DNA of 64,000 nt, from contig NC_085124.1 of assembly GCF_030269925.1 (NCBI RefSeq), positions 15,500,001 to 15,564,000 of the forward strand. Reading direction: 5' to 3'. The stretch is from Bombyx mori. Lineage: Eukaryota; Arthropoda; Insecta; Lepidoptera; Bombycidae. Below, one piece after another: positions 41,206 through 52,695 of this stretch. The translations under genes were made by a program, and so were the position numbers. Each line of letters starts with the position of its first letter. Positions within the stretch are counted from its first letter, which is position 1. The notes under the pieces were generated by a model. It had not been told where the DNA came from and ran no database searches. It was given only the letters and a program-made list of their open reading frames with translations.

Positions 41206-44200
41206 TTCTTTTACATTACCGTGTGCATAGCTTTACAAGATACTTATTTATGACGTTTGTTGGAGCAATAACAATGTCGTAGGCTCTGTGACATCACCTC
41301 CACTATGTCATGCTGTTTTAAAGTTTATCTATCACTTCTATCTTTATAAATAGATAGGCAGCTTCAGACGCGGAAAAAATCCAATAAATTAAACAATAGT
41401 AATATCTCTGCCCAAAACACATCCAGTGCTTCAAAGAAACATATTTCCTAAAGACTACGTACTGGACTTAAAGTCGTTTTACTGACGATAGTTCAATGTG
41501 ACAACGTCATTAGAAAATACTGATGGAATGGTTTCATTTTACAATTATCGCAATTATCGTTGCTATATACAATTGACACCACATTCACTTTTCACTGAAC
41601 TTCATACTTGACGAAAACATGTAAATGTATTATTGTATATCAGCTGTCCACGCGGATGCATCGCTCACTCAAGTAGGAGAGAGACAGATGTCGAACGCTG
41701 CCGAACGCGGATGCCAATTGTGCGTCTTTGTCGTACGTTGCGCGCTCTCGCTTGCACTTCAAGCCTTAAATGGAACGCCTCAATGAGTCTTGTTCTTTCG
41801 TGCGTGCAGCCGGCTTCATCGAATTATAAGACGTTGTCACGTTAAAAAATATATTATCTACATTTTGTATACATCGCATCCGTCTCGTTAAAATCGCTTG
41901 TATTATTATCGGTGTTCTCGTGAGCTCGACCGCATATTTGCCTGTTGAGAAAACCTTGAACCTAGCTTATGAAACACAATGATAAGTTCGGAATATAAGG
42001 AAAAAGGTTTCCTTGGAAAATGTACTAATTAAATAAATCAGCAAGAAAAGAAGATAAGATCAAAGCTCTTTGAACTTTTAAGAAGCTACTTAAAGACAAC
42101 CGCACGCGAAATATTTGCTCTGTTTACGAAAATGCTGAGCTTTAGAAAATGATTCCAACTAGATAAGGATCAGAAATATGTACAATATGTTTTTTTACAA
42201 ATTTAACGACTTTGGAGAAATGTCGTCTTTTCCACATAATAATATGGTATATTATATTGAAGACGTATTCGGTAGCCATGCTCCGAACGCTGATAGTAAT
42301 ACTAATAGGTTTAGTTGACCGATATTTATGATGAAGTCAACGGTGTTTTTTTGACAATTATACTTTTAAATTTTAATGACATCAGCAATTTTTAGGCCGT
42401 TTCCACACATCCATTTAGTGTTCATATTAATATAGATTACATTGATTTTATAAGAAATAAATTAGATGAGGTAAGGCTCAGATAGCTAACCTAGCAACTA
42501 GATGGGATGTAATTGCAGCCAATACAAAATAGCCAAACTCAAATAAAACCTGCAAAAATATTAAATGTATTATTTATGAAATGCAAAACCATTTCAGTGC
42601 TCAGCGGAACTGGCATCGTAACATTATCAATGACACTACTTACCAAAGAACTCATAATTTAGATCTCAGTACAAGTCGTATTACATTAGTTCAAATATTT
42701 TCACGTTTTATCTCGAGGTGCGTGGCGGCATTTCCCGGTGATATCTAATTAATGACTTAACACTATGTGGGACAAGGTAGTGAGTGTATAGTAGCTATGC
42801 CATGCCTGCGTCGCCCGGTGTGCAGAGAGTAATGATTGGAACGATGGAATTGAAGCTGAAAACCGTTGTTCGGTCACAGAGACACGTCAATTATTCAGTT
42901 CAACGATCTATGCGAGCGGTTTATTAACGTTCGTTTGGAAAAAAATCAAATTCGAGCGCAGTATAGTGAACCTCCATTGTTGTCTCTGCTGGTGATCTAT
43001 ATTAACATTTCTATAGGTGTGACGGCGACAGATCACCTAGCAGGTTATGTATAAAGAATTTGGCAGACCAGTGATGAAGCCTTGCAATCAAGAGGTCTCA
43101 TTTTCAAGACAAGGCACGTACTAATATTTTCGTTGAAATTCAATTGTATTTCTGGAACGCGGCTATCTCGTTGGCTTTTCGAATTGGTCCAAACGCCTGC
43201 TAAGACGCCTGATATACAGTCGTCTCCCATATTATAAATAATGTCTACATGTAGGCAAAATATCGAAACAATTTAAAAAAGGATTGCGTGGTTTTACGAA
43301 ACCACGGTAAGAGTGAAACTTTTTTCACATTATAGACCTTTAACTCTGACAAACAACATTTATATTAAACACTGACAAAAACAAATAAAATAGCGTGGAG
43401 CACTAGCACAAATGAGTAATAATCTATACACTACACGGCCAGTTGCTGCGAACTATAGGAGCCGCCATATTGGTCTTGGCTGCTCTGACGAGCGTCTTTC
43501 ACTTTATTCCTACTCCGCGGCCGATCGTCACGCGACATGCAACACACAGACGAAAAAGTTTGAGACGAAAAAGGTTCACTTTTTTTTAAAAATCTCATTG
43601 TGCGTCACCTAATATTAGTGGCCTTACATTCTATAGGCTTTTTTAAAATTCAATATAATAGGCATTTATCATAATATCGTCACTGTTGTTTTGCTAGCAA
43701 ATGATATCCACGAAAAACATCCTTGGTCTTTTAAATTCGTCCCGGAGGTGTTACACAAATAAACACATGGCTGATGCCGGCATCGGAACGATTTCCCTGT
43801 GGAACACCACGCAGCCATCGTCTGTAAATATTAACACTATACCTGCTCTATGAGAATATTTGAGTTTTGGTTCTTTTTATTTTGTGCTTGCCATTTCATA
43901 CGAGGGAAATAAAATGGTATGTAACTATCGGAAAAGTGTAATATTTGTAGATAATTGGCGTTGCTTAGGTGTATGAGAGACAGTGACCATTCACCATCAA
44001 CTGGGTTGGATGTTTGAGATTGGAGGAAACTTATAGAGTTGCTGTTGACTACAAAATATTTATTTAATTGCTTTTCAATAGCCTATTTTACAGGGATTGC
44101 TTAATGCAATAGTGTCGACATTTTAGTTGCTAAACTGCTATGATTTTACCTAAATCTTAAGTAATAAGGTAACTTAAGTTAAGGTGTATTTCGACGTTAA

Positions 44201-44445
44201 TATTATTTACGACATTAGTTTTTGTTTATTTTTGCCTCAATGACAATACAGCTAAATACTCCTAATTACACTTGTAGGTAATTACGGAATAGTCCTTGTT
44301 GAGTTACAAAGTTTGACACGCAACAGGGTTATTTTGGGATTTATCCAATTATTTCACTTATTATTTGTTTCTTGGTAAAACGTTTTATTTATGTACACTG
44401 TGTGGGTCGAAATTCAGTATAATTAGGAATTTATTATTGAACTGG
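41206..44445. other. DNA without a recognised gene
   Basis: Mostly AT-rich. A GC-richer patch at 41640-41850 and another at 43430-43620 have no defendable frame. A Bm1-like scrap (TCTCGAGGTGCGTGGCGGCA) is at about 42710-42775. A small palindrome, GTGGTTTTACGAAACCAC, lies at about 43289-43306. Confidence 0.45.
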
Positions 44446-44449
44446 CGAC

Positions 44450-44665
44450 CCGCCCTCGCTTCGCTTCGGAAACTGTATTTTTTTATTAAATTCTCCACTA
44501 TTTAATGGATGTTATTATACATATAAACCTTCCTCTTCAATCACTCTATCTATTAAAAAAACCGCATCAAAATCCGTTGCGTAGTTTTAAAGATTTAAGC
44601 ATACATAGGGACAGACAGATATAGGGACAGAGAAAGCGACTTTGTTTTATACTATGTAGTGATTT
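44450..44665. repeat. Common lepidopteran interspersed repeat tail
   Basis: GCGACCCGCCCTCGCTTCGC at the start, ACCGCATCAAAATCCGTTGC in the middle and CGACTTTGTTTTATACTATG near the end. The block is familiar from lepidopteran genomes. Class not assigned. Confidence 0.45.
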
Positions 44666-45048
44666 CACAGAACAAATGATCACATATGTACAACAAACCG
44701 TTAATTAGTAACATTATTTAAAAAACCAAAAAACGGATTAGGTAAATGTCTACACACTCAAAACCCTTGTTCATTGTACAGAACCGAAAAGTACTGTACT
44801 ACCTGCACATTAAATATAATAATACTATAAAACTCATTCTTTACATTGCCTATTTATATTGTATGGCATATCACTCTTGTCACAGCGATCGTGGTTGTCA
44901 GTCAGTATCATTGCTGTGGGCCGATGTTATGTGCCTCACGAGTAATCGCCACTTTTCCAGGTTTGTGGTGAGGCTGGTAAACTCATGCAAACAGGCGCCA
45001 ACTGCCGACTTGACTTAGTCGATCCATCAGATGGACAACCTTCCACGT

Positions 45049-45342
45049 GGTTTTTTTTTTTTTTTTTTTTTTTTTTTATTTTTTTTTTTTTTTTTTTTTT
45101 TTTTATTGCTTAAACGGGTGGGCGGGCTCACAGCCCACCTGGTGTTAAGTGGTTACCGGAGCCCATAGATATCTACAAAGTAAATACGCCACCCACCTTG
45201 AGATATAAGTTCTAAGGTCTCAGTATAGTTACAACGGCTGCCCCGCCCTTCAAACCGAAACGCATAACTGCTTCACGGCAGAAATAGGCAGGGCGGTAGT
45301 ACCTACCCGTGCGGACTCATAAGAGGTCTTACCACCAGTAAA
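45049..45342 (-). mobile_element. Bm1 SINE copy with an unusually long T/A tail
   Basis: The T tract at 45049-45104 (about 55 T with a single A) precedes ATTGCTTAAACGGGTGGGCG and continues to CATAAGAGGTCTTACCACCA. It lies 0.4 kb upstream of the R1-clade element. Confidence 0.9.
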
Positions 45343-45766
45343 AGTGGTCTGGTGCCTTCTACTTTGCCCTGAACGACATAGCGCTCTATGAAGTAATTTT
45401 CTCATCGGGAGATATGTCCGAAAAATGATAGCATCGCCTATGTGTGAGCGCGTAAAGGTGCTGCTTAATGCTGAGTTCTTGAAGAATGGAGATATTCGGA
45501 TGGATTCGGCTCGTACGATCTCTTGTTTTCCCCATATTTTTATTCGCTGAGGAGACGTGAACTTTGAGGCAGGTCGAGAAAAAGAAAATCAGTAGATGTG
45601 GAGCTGGAGACGAATACTTAGTATTTCGTGGAGCGAGTTTCGCTCTTATTCTTATTCTCTTCGTCGGAGTTCGTCGTTAATCTCTTTTCTCTAATCGTTC
45701 TTATTCTGTGTGTCATTAATTCGGTTGATAAATAAAAACAAACTTTATGTTGGGTTATGAAATCCC

Positions 45767-46604
45767 GAGGGACCTGGGCGGGCCCCCCGGCGCGCACTCT
45801 GCGTGGCCGGGGGCTCCGTCTGTGGGGGAGTTTTGCTGGACTTCCACCGGGCGCGTCCGTAGGTGGCGGATAACGGGATCCTCTGGGAACAGTCCCACTC
45901 CCAGGGGTATCGTCCGGTCTTTTTCGTTGCAAGGATTTCTAGGTGTTAGGTAGGTAGGCTAGGTGTAGGAGTAGGGTAGCCTAGTTAGGCTTTGCAGCGA
46001 AAGAGATCGGATGACGCGGACCAAAACCAGCAGGGGGAGTTGCGGGCTCTCCACGCCCTTCACTCGCTGAAGGGTGTTCCTCCTGGAGACGCTCGGGCTC
46101 CCTCTCTTGTCCCCTTTCTTCCCCCTTTTTTGTTTTTCTTCGGGTCACGTCCGACCTGTTTCGGACGTAACCCATGGGTGGTGGTGGGCCACTTTTGGCC
46201 TGCCCTTCGATGGAGAAGTGAGCCGGCGTTGCTTACGCATCTTCCGGCCGCTGGTCGCCATGTCCCCGGCTTCGGCTACAGGGGCACGCCTTCCAGAGGG
46301 GGGTACCGGTATACCGGCGTGGCTTCGTCGTTGCTGCTCTTTTGAGCGTCGGGCGGTGGTCTGCCGTGTTGCTCGTTGCACTCGGCGGGCCGCCGGCCAA
46401 CCCGTAATCCTCACCGCGTGGGGGACGGGGGCCGCTGCCGCGAGGCACGGGGCCGCGAGGACGTAAACCTCTTTAAAAAATGCCCCAATCCTAAGCTCTG
46501 GTGCCCGGCGATGGGATGAATGGCTGGAGGGAGTCCAGTCCCAAGGGTACCAACCAGACCCCAGGGGACCGACCCCTGGTTAATCAAAAAGGAAATATGA
46601 CACA
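45767..46604 (+). promoter_or_regulatory. 5' UTR and presumed internal promoter of the R1-clade element
   Basis: 838 non-coding bases from the target duplication to the ORF1 start. Elements of this type carry promoter activity in the 5' UTR, but no specific motif can be pointed to here. Confidence 0.5.
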
Positions 46605-48965
46605 ATGGCACATGTAGAAAAGTTATTACCCCAGGAGGGTACCTCCCGCTCCGCGGGGGGAGAATCCCTCCGTGCGGTCGAGCGATCGGCCGCACGCTGC
46701 CCCACCGTTTCTGGGGGGGGCAAACATTGCCACGACGAAGGGGGCGACAGCACGGGTCGCGTAAGGGACAGGGTCCCCACCGTGCGCCTCGAGCGCTGCG
46801 AGAGCCTTATCTCGCTCTACTCGGCGCGGAGCTCCGCGAGGGGCGACGCGTCTAGTGGGCGGGAGACGCCAGCGCTGTTTGTGGACAGCACCCGACAGCG
46901 GACACGGCGGAAGCGGAAGTCGGCTCGACAGCCGGCGTCCTCCGCTCCGTCCGACTCGTCGGAAGGAGAGCCTGCCAGCGCCAAGTACATGGCGTTGGCG
47001 GAAGGGCCGGCGGCTGCTTCGGCGCCGCCCGCCATTGACTTTGACAAGCCGTCGTCTCGCGGACTGGACGCTGCCTCTTCGGCGCAGTCCAGGGCCGCCT
47101 GCCGTGAGGCAAAAAATAAAAATAGAAAACTAGAAGAGATCGAGCGCCTACAGCGATCCCTAACGCTGGTGGGTCCCTCTGACCCCCTCCGATCGTGTAA
47201 AATCGTTGGAAAAATAGTTGAGACCATCGCGGCCAAGTCGACTGCAGGCCTCAAGGGCTCAGAAGTGTCGGCCATGAAATCTGCGGCCGCCACACTTGAG
47301 GAAAGGCTGCAGGACGTCGTGGACCGCACCACGACGACGGAGACGGCGGGCTTGCGGCAGGAAGTGGCTCTGCTGCACACCCGCCTCGAACAAGTATCGG
47401 CCGAGAATGGCCTGCTTCGGGCGGAGAACGGTCAGCTCCGCGTCGACATGGCCGAGCTGCGAACAATGGTTGCCGATCTCATCGAGCGGCAACGCGGCTC
47501 CGCCCCTGTCCCTCCTCCGCCCGAAGCAGAAGGCCTCACTGAGGTCGAGGAGCTGAGGCGGCAGCTCCTTATACAGGAGGCGCGCAGCTCCAAAGTGGAG
47601 CGGGCGAGACCGCCCCTCGCCCATGAGGTGAAAGGCAGCGCGCCTGTGCCCGCACCTCGTAGAACAGTGGTCGCTAAAACTTATAGCGGCCCCAAACAGA
47701 CAGCCACACCTGCGAGGATTCCCGCCGCGACTGTCTCGCGGTCAGCAGCTTCGGGGGCAACAAGATCTGCCCCCCCAAAGAAACCGGCATCCGCTCCTGC
47801 TCCGCCCCAGCCTGCGAAGGCAGGGCCCGCCAGGAGCCGGACAAAGAAGAAGGGAGGCGTCAACGCCGCCAAACCGGCACCGACTCCCCAGCCCCGCCCG
47901 CTGCCCCCGGCCCCGGCCAATATGGAAGAGGCCTGGACAACGGTGGTGCGGCGCGGGCCCAAAAAGGTGGCGGCGCCTCTTGCGCCGCGCCCCAAGCCCG
48001 CCCCTGCGGCCGCCGCTCCCCGTCAAGAGGGTCGAGCGGAGTCGAGGGGCCGAAACGGACGAAGGAGGCCGCGCGCCCCGCGGTCGGCTGCAGTGGTAGT
48101 GGAGCTGCTGCCCGCCGGCAAAGAAAAGGGCATCACCTACCACGAGGTGATGACCCAGGCGCGCGGCGGCGTGAATGTGGACGCCCTCGGCGTGGAGGGG
48201 GGCATCAAGGTCCGGCAGACGGCCAACGGGGCCCGTCTCATAGAGTGCCCCGGCCCGAACACCAACGCCGCGGCCGAAAAATTGGCGGCCCGGCTGAGGG
48301 AGATCCTGCCGGACCCCGAGGTGGTGCGCATCGCGCGGCCCGTGAAGATGGGTGAAGTCAAAATCACGGGCCTCGACGAGTGCGCCACGAAGGAGGAGGT
48401 TGCCGCGGCCATCGCGTCGCAGGGCAACTGCGCCCTCGCCGACGTCAAAGTCGGGGAGCTCCGGGAAACATATTCTGGTACCCGGACGGCGTGGGCGCGT
48501 TGCCCGATTGCAACGGCGACCCTCCTGGCCACCCCTCCACAGGGGCGGCCTTCCGACAGCCCAGGAAGGCTGCGCGTGGGCTGGGTAGTGGCCCACGTGC
48601 AGCTGCAGGATGCCAGGCCGTGGCGCTGTCTTCGGTGCTTCGGCACCGGCCACGGCCTCGCCAAGTGCCCCTCGACCGTGGACCGCAGCGGCTTGTGTTT
48701 CCGCTGCGGCCAACCGGGGCACAAGGCAGCCTCCTGCACCACAGCCGCGCCGCACTGCGTCTTGTGCGACGCGGCCAAAAGGAAGGCCGACCACCGGGCC
48801 GGGGGCCCGGCGTGTAAATCTGCCCCCTCCTCTACAAAAACGAGGAGGGGCGGAAAGAAAAAGAAGCCGGCTGCAACAAGGGCAGCCGGCGAGTCAGTTC
48901 CCGCCGCGGCTGTTGTCGAGCCGCAGGGCGGGACAGACGAGGGAGCGATGGACGTAGCCCCGTAA
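46605..48965 (+). CDS. R1-clade ORF1 protein (Gag-like, three CCHC zinc knuckles)
   Basis: 786 residues; binds element RNA and forms the RNP that carries it to the nucleus. The N-terminal third is Ser/Arg-rich. Residues about 230-300 form a coiled coil (VALLHTRLEQVSAENGLLRA). A long Ala/Pro/Lys-rich basic segment follows. Knuckle 1 is CLRCFGTGHGLAKC at about 677-690 and knuckle 2 is CFRCGQPGHKAASC at about 700-713; both are CX2CX4HX4C. Knuckle 3 is CVLCDAAKRKADHRAGGPAC. The start is the first ATG (ACACAATGGCAC). The stop TAA shares its last A with the ORF2 ATG. Confidence 0.9.
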   Translation: MAHVEKLLPQEGTSRSAGGESLRAVERSAARCPTVSGGGKHCHDEGGDSTGRVRDRVPTVRLERCESLISLYSARSSARGDASSGRETPALFVDSTRQRTRRKRKSARQPASSAPSDSSEGEPASAKYMALAEGPAAASAPPAIDFDKPSSRGLDAASSAQSRAACREAKNKNRKLEEIERLQRSLTLVGPSDPLRSCKIVGKIVETIAAKSTAGLKGSEVSAMKSAAATLEERLQDVVDRTTTTETAGLRQEVALLHTRLEQVSAENGLLRAENGQLRVDMAELRTMVADLIERQRGSAPVPPPPEAEGLTEVEELRRQLLIQEARSSKVERARPPLAHEVKGSAPVPAPRRTVVAKTYSGPKQTATPARIPAATVSRSAASGATRSAPPKKPASAPAPPQPAKAGPARSRTKKKGGVNAAKPAPTPQPRPLPPAPANMEEAWTTVVRRGPKKVAAPLAPRPKPAPAAAAPRQEGRAESRGRNGRRRPRAPRSAAVVVELLPAGKEKGITYHEVMTQARGGVNVDALGVEGGIKVRQTANGARLIECPGPNTNAAAEKLAARLREILPDPEVVRIARPVKMGEVKITGLDECATKEEVAAAIASQGNCALADVKVGELRETYSGTRTAWARCPIATATLLATPPQGRPSDSPGRLRVGWVVAHVQLQDARPWRCLRCFGTGHGLAKCPSTVDRSGLCFRCGQPGHKAASCTTAAPHCVLCDAAKRKADHRAGGPACKSAPSSTKTRRGGKKKKPAATRAAGESVPAAAVVEPQGGTDEGAMDVAP

Positions 48966-48967
48966 TG
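48963..48967 (+). promoter_or_regulatory. TAATG stop-start overlap
   Basis: ORF1 stop and ORF2 start share one A. The same pentamer couples translation in the silkworm telomeric LINE SART1, where ORF2 is made by reinitiation. Confidence 0.75.
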
Positions 48968-51900
48968 GGTTGCGTCCATCGCTTCCTCCAAAGTAATTTG
49001 AACCACTCCGCCAGGGCACAGGATCTCCTCGTCCACACCATGGCGGAGTGGTCAATCGACGTCGCTGTCGCCGCGGAGCCGTACTTCGTCCCCACCGACC
49101 AGGACTGCTGGATCGGGGACGTCGACGGCTCCGTGGCCATCGTACTTAGACAGTCCGCGGCGTTACCCCCCTTGGATATGGTGGCCAGGGGACCCGGGTA
49201 CGTCGCGGCTAGGATCGACGGGACCGTCGTGATCGGGGCGTACTTTTCTCCGAACAGGAGCCTCGCCGAGTTCGAGCGGTTTCTGGGCGGGCTCGAGGTG
49301 CTCTTGCACCGCTTCGGGTCCCGCCCTGTCATCGTCGCGGGGGACCTCAATGCCAAGTGTATGGCTTGGGGCTCCCCCCGCACGGATTCGCGAGGCGAGG
49401 CTCTTTCGGAGTGGGCGATCGCGACCGGCCTCTGTCTTCTAAACAGAGGTACGGTCGCGACTTGCGTGCGGTGGAACGGGGAATCTCACGTGGACGTTAC
49501 GTTCGCGTCCCCGTCCGCCGTGCGCCGCACCCGCGGCTGGCGCGTACTCGAGGGGGCGGAGACGCTCTCGGACCACAGATACGTCCGATTCGAGCTCTCT
49601 GCCTCCTCCTTGTCGTCGTCAGCCGCGGGCGCCCGCGGCGAGGAGGAGCTCCCGCAAGGTGCGCCCCGTTCGTTCCCCAGGTGGGCCTTGAAACGGATGA
49701 ACAAGGAGTTGCTGATGGAGGCGGCCGCTGTTGCTGCGTGGGCGCCAAAACCCGCGCGGCTCGCGGACGTGGATGCGGAGGTCGACTGGTTCCGGGGCAC
49801 CATGGCAAACATTTGTGATGCCGCCATGCCCCGGGTCGGCCCCCGAGCACCACGTGGGGGTGCGTTCTGGTGGTCGCCCGAGATCGCGAGACTCCGTGAG
49901 GAGTGCGTGAGGGCGCGCCGCCGGAGCGCACGCCACCGCCGCCGCCGTCGTCGCGACGCTACGTTCGCGGAGACGGCGGCCCGGCTGCACGCTGACTGTC
50001 GTCAAAAACAGACGGCGCTGCAGCTGGCCATCGGCGAGGCCAAGAAGCAGAGCATGAAGACTCTCCTGGAGTCGCTCGACGAAGATCCCTGGGGGCGCCC
50101 ATACAAGATGGTTCGCAGAAAACTGCAGCCGTGGGCGCTCCCGGTGACCGAGCGGCTCCAGCCTCGGCAGCTGCGGGAGATAGTTTCCGCGCTTTTCCCG
50201 CCGGCAGCGGGGGGGGACTTTGAGCCCCCCCAGATGGACGCCACGTGGGGCACACCTCCACGTCGCCCCAGCGTTCCCGCTGCCGAGGAGCCCCCTCCCC
50301 CTATTACGGGGGCGGAGATCCATGCGGCCGTGTCCAAAATGAGAGCGAAGGACACGGCCCCCGGCCCTGACGGCGTTCACGGCCGGGTCTGGAGCTTGGC
50401 CTTCGAGGCCCTAGGGGACCGGCTCGGGGGGCTTTTCGAAGCGTGCCTCGAGTCGGGACGGTTCCCGTCGAAATGGAAGACGGGCAGACTGGTCCTTCTG
50501 CGGAAGGACGGGCGCCCCGCGGACTCACCCGCGGGCTATCGCCCCATCGTGTTGCTGGACGAAGCGGGCAAGATGCTCGAGAGAATCGTCGCGGCCCGCA
50601 TCGTCCGGCACCTGACCGAGACGGGTCCCGATCTTTCGGCGGAGCAATACGGCTTCAGAGAGGGCCGCTCGACTATCGACGCAATTCTGCGCGTGCGGGC
50701 CCTCTCCGACGAAGCCGTATCCCGGGGCGGGGTGGCGATGGCGTTATCCTTAGATGTAAGGAACGCCTTCAACACCCTGCCCTGGTCGGTGATCGCGGGG
50801 GCGCTGGAGTATCACGGCGTCCCCGCATACCTCCGCCGACTGATCGGCTCCTACCTCGAGGGCAGGTCGATCCAGTGCATCGGACACGGTGGGGCGATGT
50901 ACCGCTTCCCCGTCGAGCGCGGTGTTCCGCAGGGGTCCGTCCTGGGCCCCCTGCTGTGGAACATCGGCTACGACTGGGTCCTGCGGGGCGTCATTCGGGG
51001 ACCCCTCCCCGGGCTCAGCGTAATTTGTTACGCTGACGACACGTTGATCGTAGCTCCGGGGAGGGACTACCGGGAGTCTGCCCGTCTGGCGTGCGCAGGC
51101 GTGGCACACGTCGTCACCAGGATCCGACGGTTGGGGCTCGAGGTGGCGCTCGACAAAACCCAGGCCCTGATGTTTCACGGGCCGGGACGAGCGCCGCCTC
51201 TGGGTGCCCACCTCGTGATCGGAGGCGTCCGCGTCGGGGTCGGGGTGACCGGTCTTCGGTACCTCGGCCTCGAACTGGATGGTCGGTGGAACTTCCGCGC
51301 TCACTTTGAGAAGTTGGGCCCTCGACTGATGGCGACGGCCGGCTCTCTGAGCCGGCTGCTTCCAAACGTCGGGGGTCCCGATCAGGTGGCGCGCCGCCTC
51401 TACATGGGGGTGGTGCGGTCGATGGCACTATACGGGGCTCCCGTATGGTGCCACGCCCTGACCCGCGAGAACGTCGCGGCGCTGCGACGTCCGCAGCGCG
51501 CGATCGCGGTCAGGGCGATCCGAGGATACCGCACCGTCTCCTTCGAGGCGGCGTGCTTGCTCGCCGGGGCGCCACCCTGGGACCTGGAGGCGGAGGCGCT
51601 CGCTGCCGATTACCGGTGGCGTAGCGACCTCCGCTCTAGGGGGGAAGGGCGCCCCAGCGAAGGTGTAGTTCGAGCGCGGAGGCTCCACTCTCGGCGGTCC
51701 GTGCTGGAGGCGTGGTCTCGCCGCTTGGTGGACCCGTCGGCCGGCCTCCGAACCGTCGAGGCGGTCCGCCCGGTTCTCGCGGACTGGGTGGGCCGCGACC
51801 GCGGATGCCTCACCTTCCGGCTAACGCAGATGCTTACCGGCCATGGTTGTTTCGGCCGGTACTTGCACAAGATAGCCGGAAGGGAACCGACGGCGCAGTG

Positions 51901-52210
51901 CCACCACTGCGCGGACCGCGACGAGGAAGACACAGCGGAACACACGCTGGCGCGTTGCTCTGGATTCGACGAGCAACGCGCCGCCCTCGTCGCGGTCATT
52001 GGAGAGGACCTCTCGCTGCCGCGCGTCGTGGCTACGATGCTCGGCAGCGACGCGTCCTGGAAGGCGATGCTCGACTTCTGCGAGTCCACCATCTCGCAGA
52101 AGGAGGCGGCGGAGCGAGAGAGGGAGAGCTCTTCCCTTTCCGCACCGATCCGTCGCCGTCGAGCCGGGGGCCGGAGGCGGGAATACGCCCGTACGTCCCG
52201 GCCCCTGTAG
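48965..52210 (+). CDS. R1-clade ORF2 protein (endonuclease-reverse transcriptase)
   Basis: 1081 residues; nicks the target and primes reverse transcription on the cut end. APE-type endonuclease, about 1-210: Asn11 in LQSNLNHS, Glu38 in VAAEPY, GDLNA at 126-130, HVDVTF at 175-180 and SDH at 202-204. RT, about 450-760: APGPDGVHG, GYRPIVLLDEAGKMLERIV, QYGFREGRST, Asp597 in LSLDVRNAFNTLPW, RGVPQGSVLGPLLWN and YADD at 689-692. A C-terminal CCHC-type motif (CHHC to HTLARC) lies at about 978-1000. All catalytic residues visible are conserved. Translation probably depends on coupling at TAATG. Confidence 0.92.
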   Translation: MGCVHRFLQSNLNHSARAQDLLVHTMAEWSIDVAVAAEPYFVPTDQDCWIGDVDGSVAIVLRQSAALPPLDMVARGPGYVAARIDGTVVIGAYFSPNRSLAEFERFLGGLEVLLHRFGSRPVIVAGDLNAKCMAWGSPRTDSRGEALSEWAIATGLCLLNRGTVATCVRWNGESHVDVTFASPSAVRRTRGWRVLEGAETLSDHRYVRFELSASSLSSSAAGARGEEELPQGAPRSFPRWALKRMNKELLMEAAAVAAWAPKPARLADVDAEVDWFRGTMANICDAAMPRVGPRAPRGGAFWWSPEIARLREECVRARRRSARHRRRRRRDATFAETAARLHADCRQKQTALQLAIGEAKKQSMKTLLESLDEDPWGRPYKMVRRKLQPWALPVTERLQPRQLREIVSALFPPAAGGDFEPPQMDATWGTPPRRPSVPAAEEPPPPITGAEIHAAVSKMRAKDTAPGPDGVHGRVWSLAFEALGDRLGGLFEACLESGRFPSKWKTGRLVLLRKDGRPADSPAGYRPIVLLDEAGKMLERIVAARIVRHLTETGPDLSAEQYGFREGRSTIDAILRVRALSDEAVSRGGVAMALSLDVRNAFNTLPWSVIAGALEYHGVPAYLRRLIGSYLEGRSIQCIGHGGAMYRFPVERGVPQGSVLGPLLWNIGYDWVLRGVIRGPLPGLSVICYADDTLIVAPGRDYRESARLACAGVAHVVTRIRRLGLEVALDKTQALMFHGPGRAPPLGAHLVIGGVRVGVGVTGLRYLGLELDGRWNFRAHFEKLGPRLMATAGSLSRLLPNVGGPDQVARRLYMGVVRSMALYGAPVWCHALTRENVAALRRPQRAIAVRAIRGYRTVSFEAACLLAGAPPWDLEAEALAADYRWRSDLRSRGEGRPSEGVVRARRLHSRRSVLEAWSRRLVDPSAGLRTVEAVRPVLADWVGRDRGCLTFRLTQMLTGHGCFGRYLHKIAGREPTAQCHHCADRDEEDTAEHTLARCSGFDEQRAALVAVIGEDLSLPRVVATMLGSDASWKAMLDFCESTISQKEAAERERESSSLSAPIRRRRAGGRRREYARTSRPL

Positions 52211-52670
52211 GTGGCGGCCTCCCCCCGGTGAAGGTCAAGGGGCGACCTGAGGGGGTGAGGCCGCGCGGCGCGCTACCAGCACTCTAGCGCGCTGCCGTGG
52301 AGTGATTAGAGCGACCGGTCGACGGTGTATCGCGTCCCGACCCGGCAGGCTGGTTCTGGTCCAGCGGGGTATTCCGGGACACCAGCGGCACCGTCTGGGC
52401 GGCCCGACGGGCTGCCGTACCGAGACGGCCGACGTTTCAGAGCCTTCGATTCGCCTCGAAGGCTCCGTCGGCTGGGCGTCCTTGGGGTGAGCCGCGCCGT
52501 CTGGTTGTAGTGTTGACCGCGGTAGCCCCCCTACCTCATCCGGGTTTTGACCTCGGAGGGGATCGGACGTCGGGTGTAAGAGTGCAGAGGAGTCGTTTAG
52601 TGGGTGGGCTCTAAAATCCTTGGGCCCGCGGTCTGCTCACAACACCATGCAGATCGTTGAGTCTCACATA

Positions 52671-52695
52671 CCCCGCGCGCCCCTTTTGCGCGGGG
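52671..52695 (+). other. 3' UTR stem-loop of the R1-clade element
   Basis: CCCCGCGC pairs perfectly with GCGCGGGG around a 9-nt loop (GCCCCTTTT), about 30 bases before the A tail. It may be a recognition structure for the element's own RT. The relic at 305-557 keeps a stem with the same loop length. Confidence 0.6.

Noticed and set aside
40740..41282. 180-residue Ser-Leu repeat frame
   Set aside because: It is only the translation of the CT/TCTTTC microsatellite.
45752..45766. Telomeric TTAGG target for the R1-clade element
   Set aside because: The target duplication contains GGTTA once, but there is no TTAGG array on either side.
47742..48794. 350-residue frame on the minus strand, and other long antisense frames across 46145-52092
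   Set aside because: They are shadows of the GC-rich ORF1 and ORF2 of the R1-clade element. They carry no motifs, while the plus-strand frames do.
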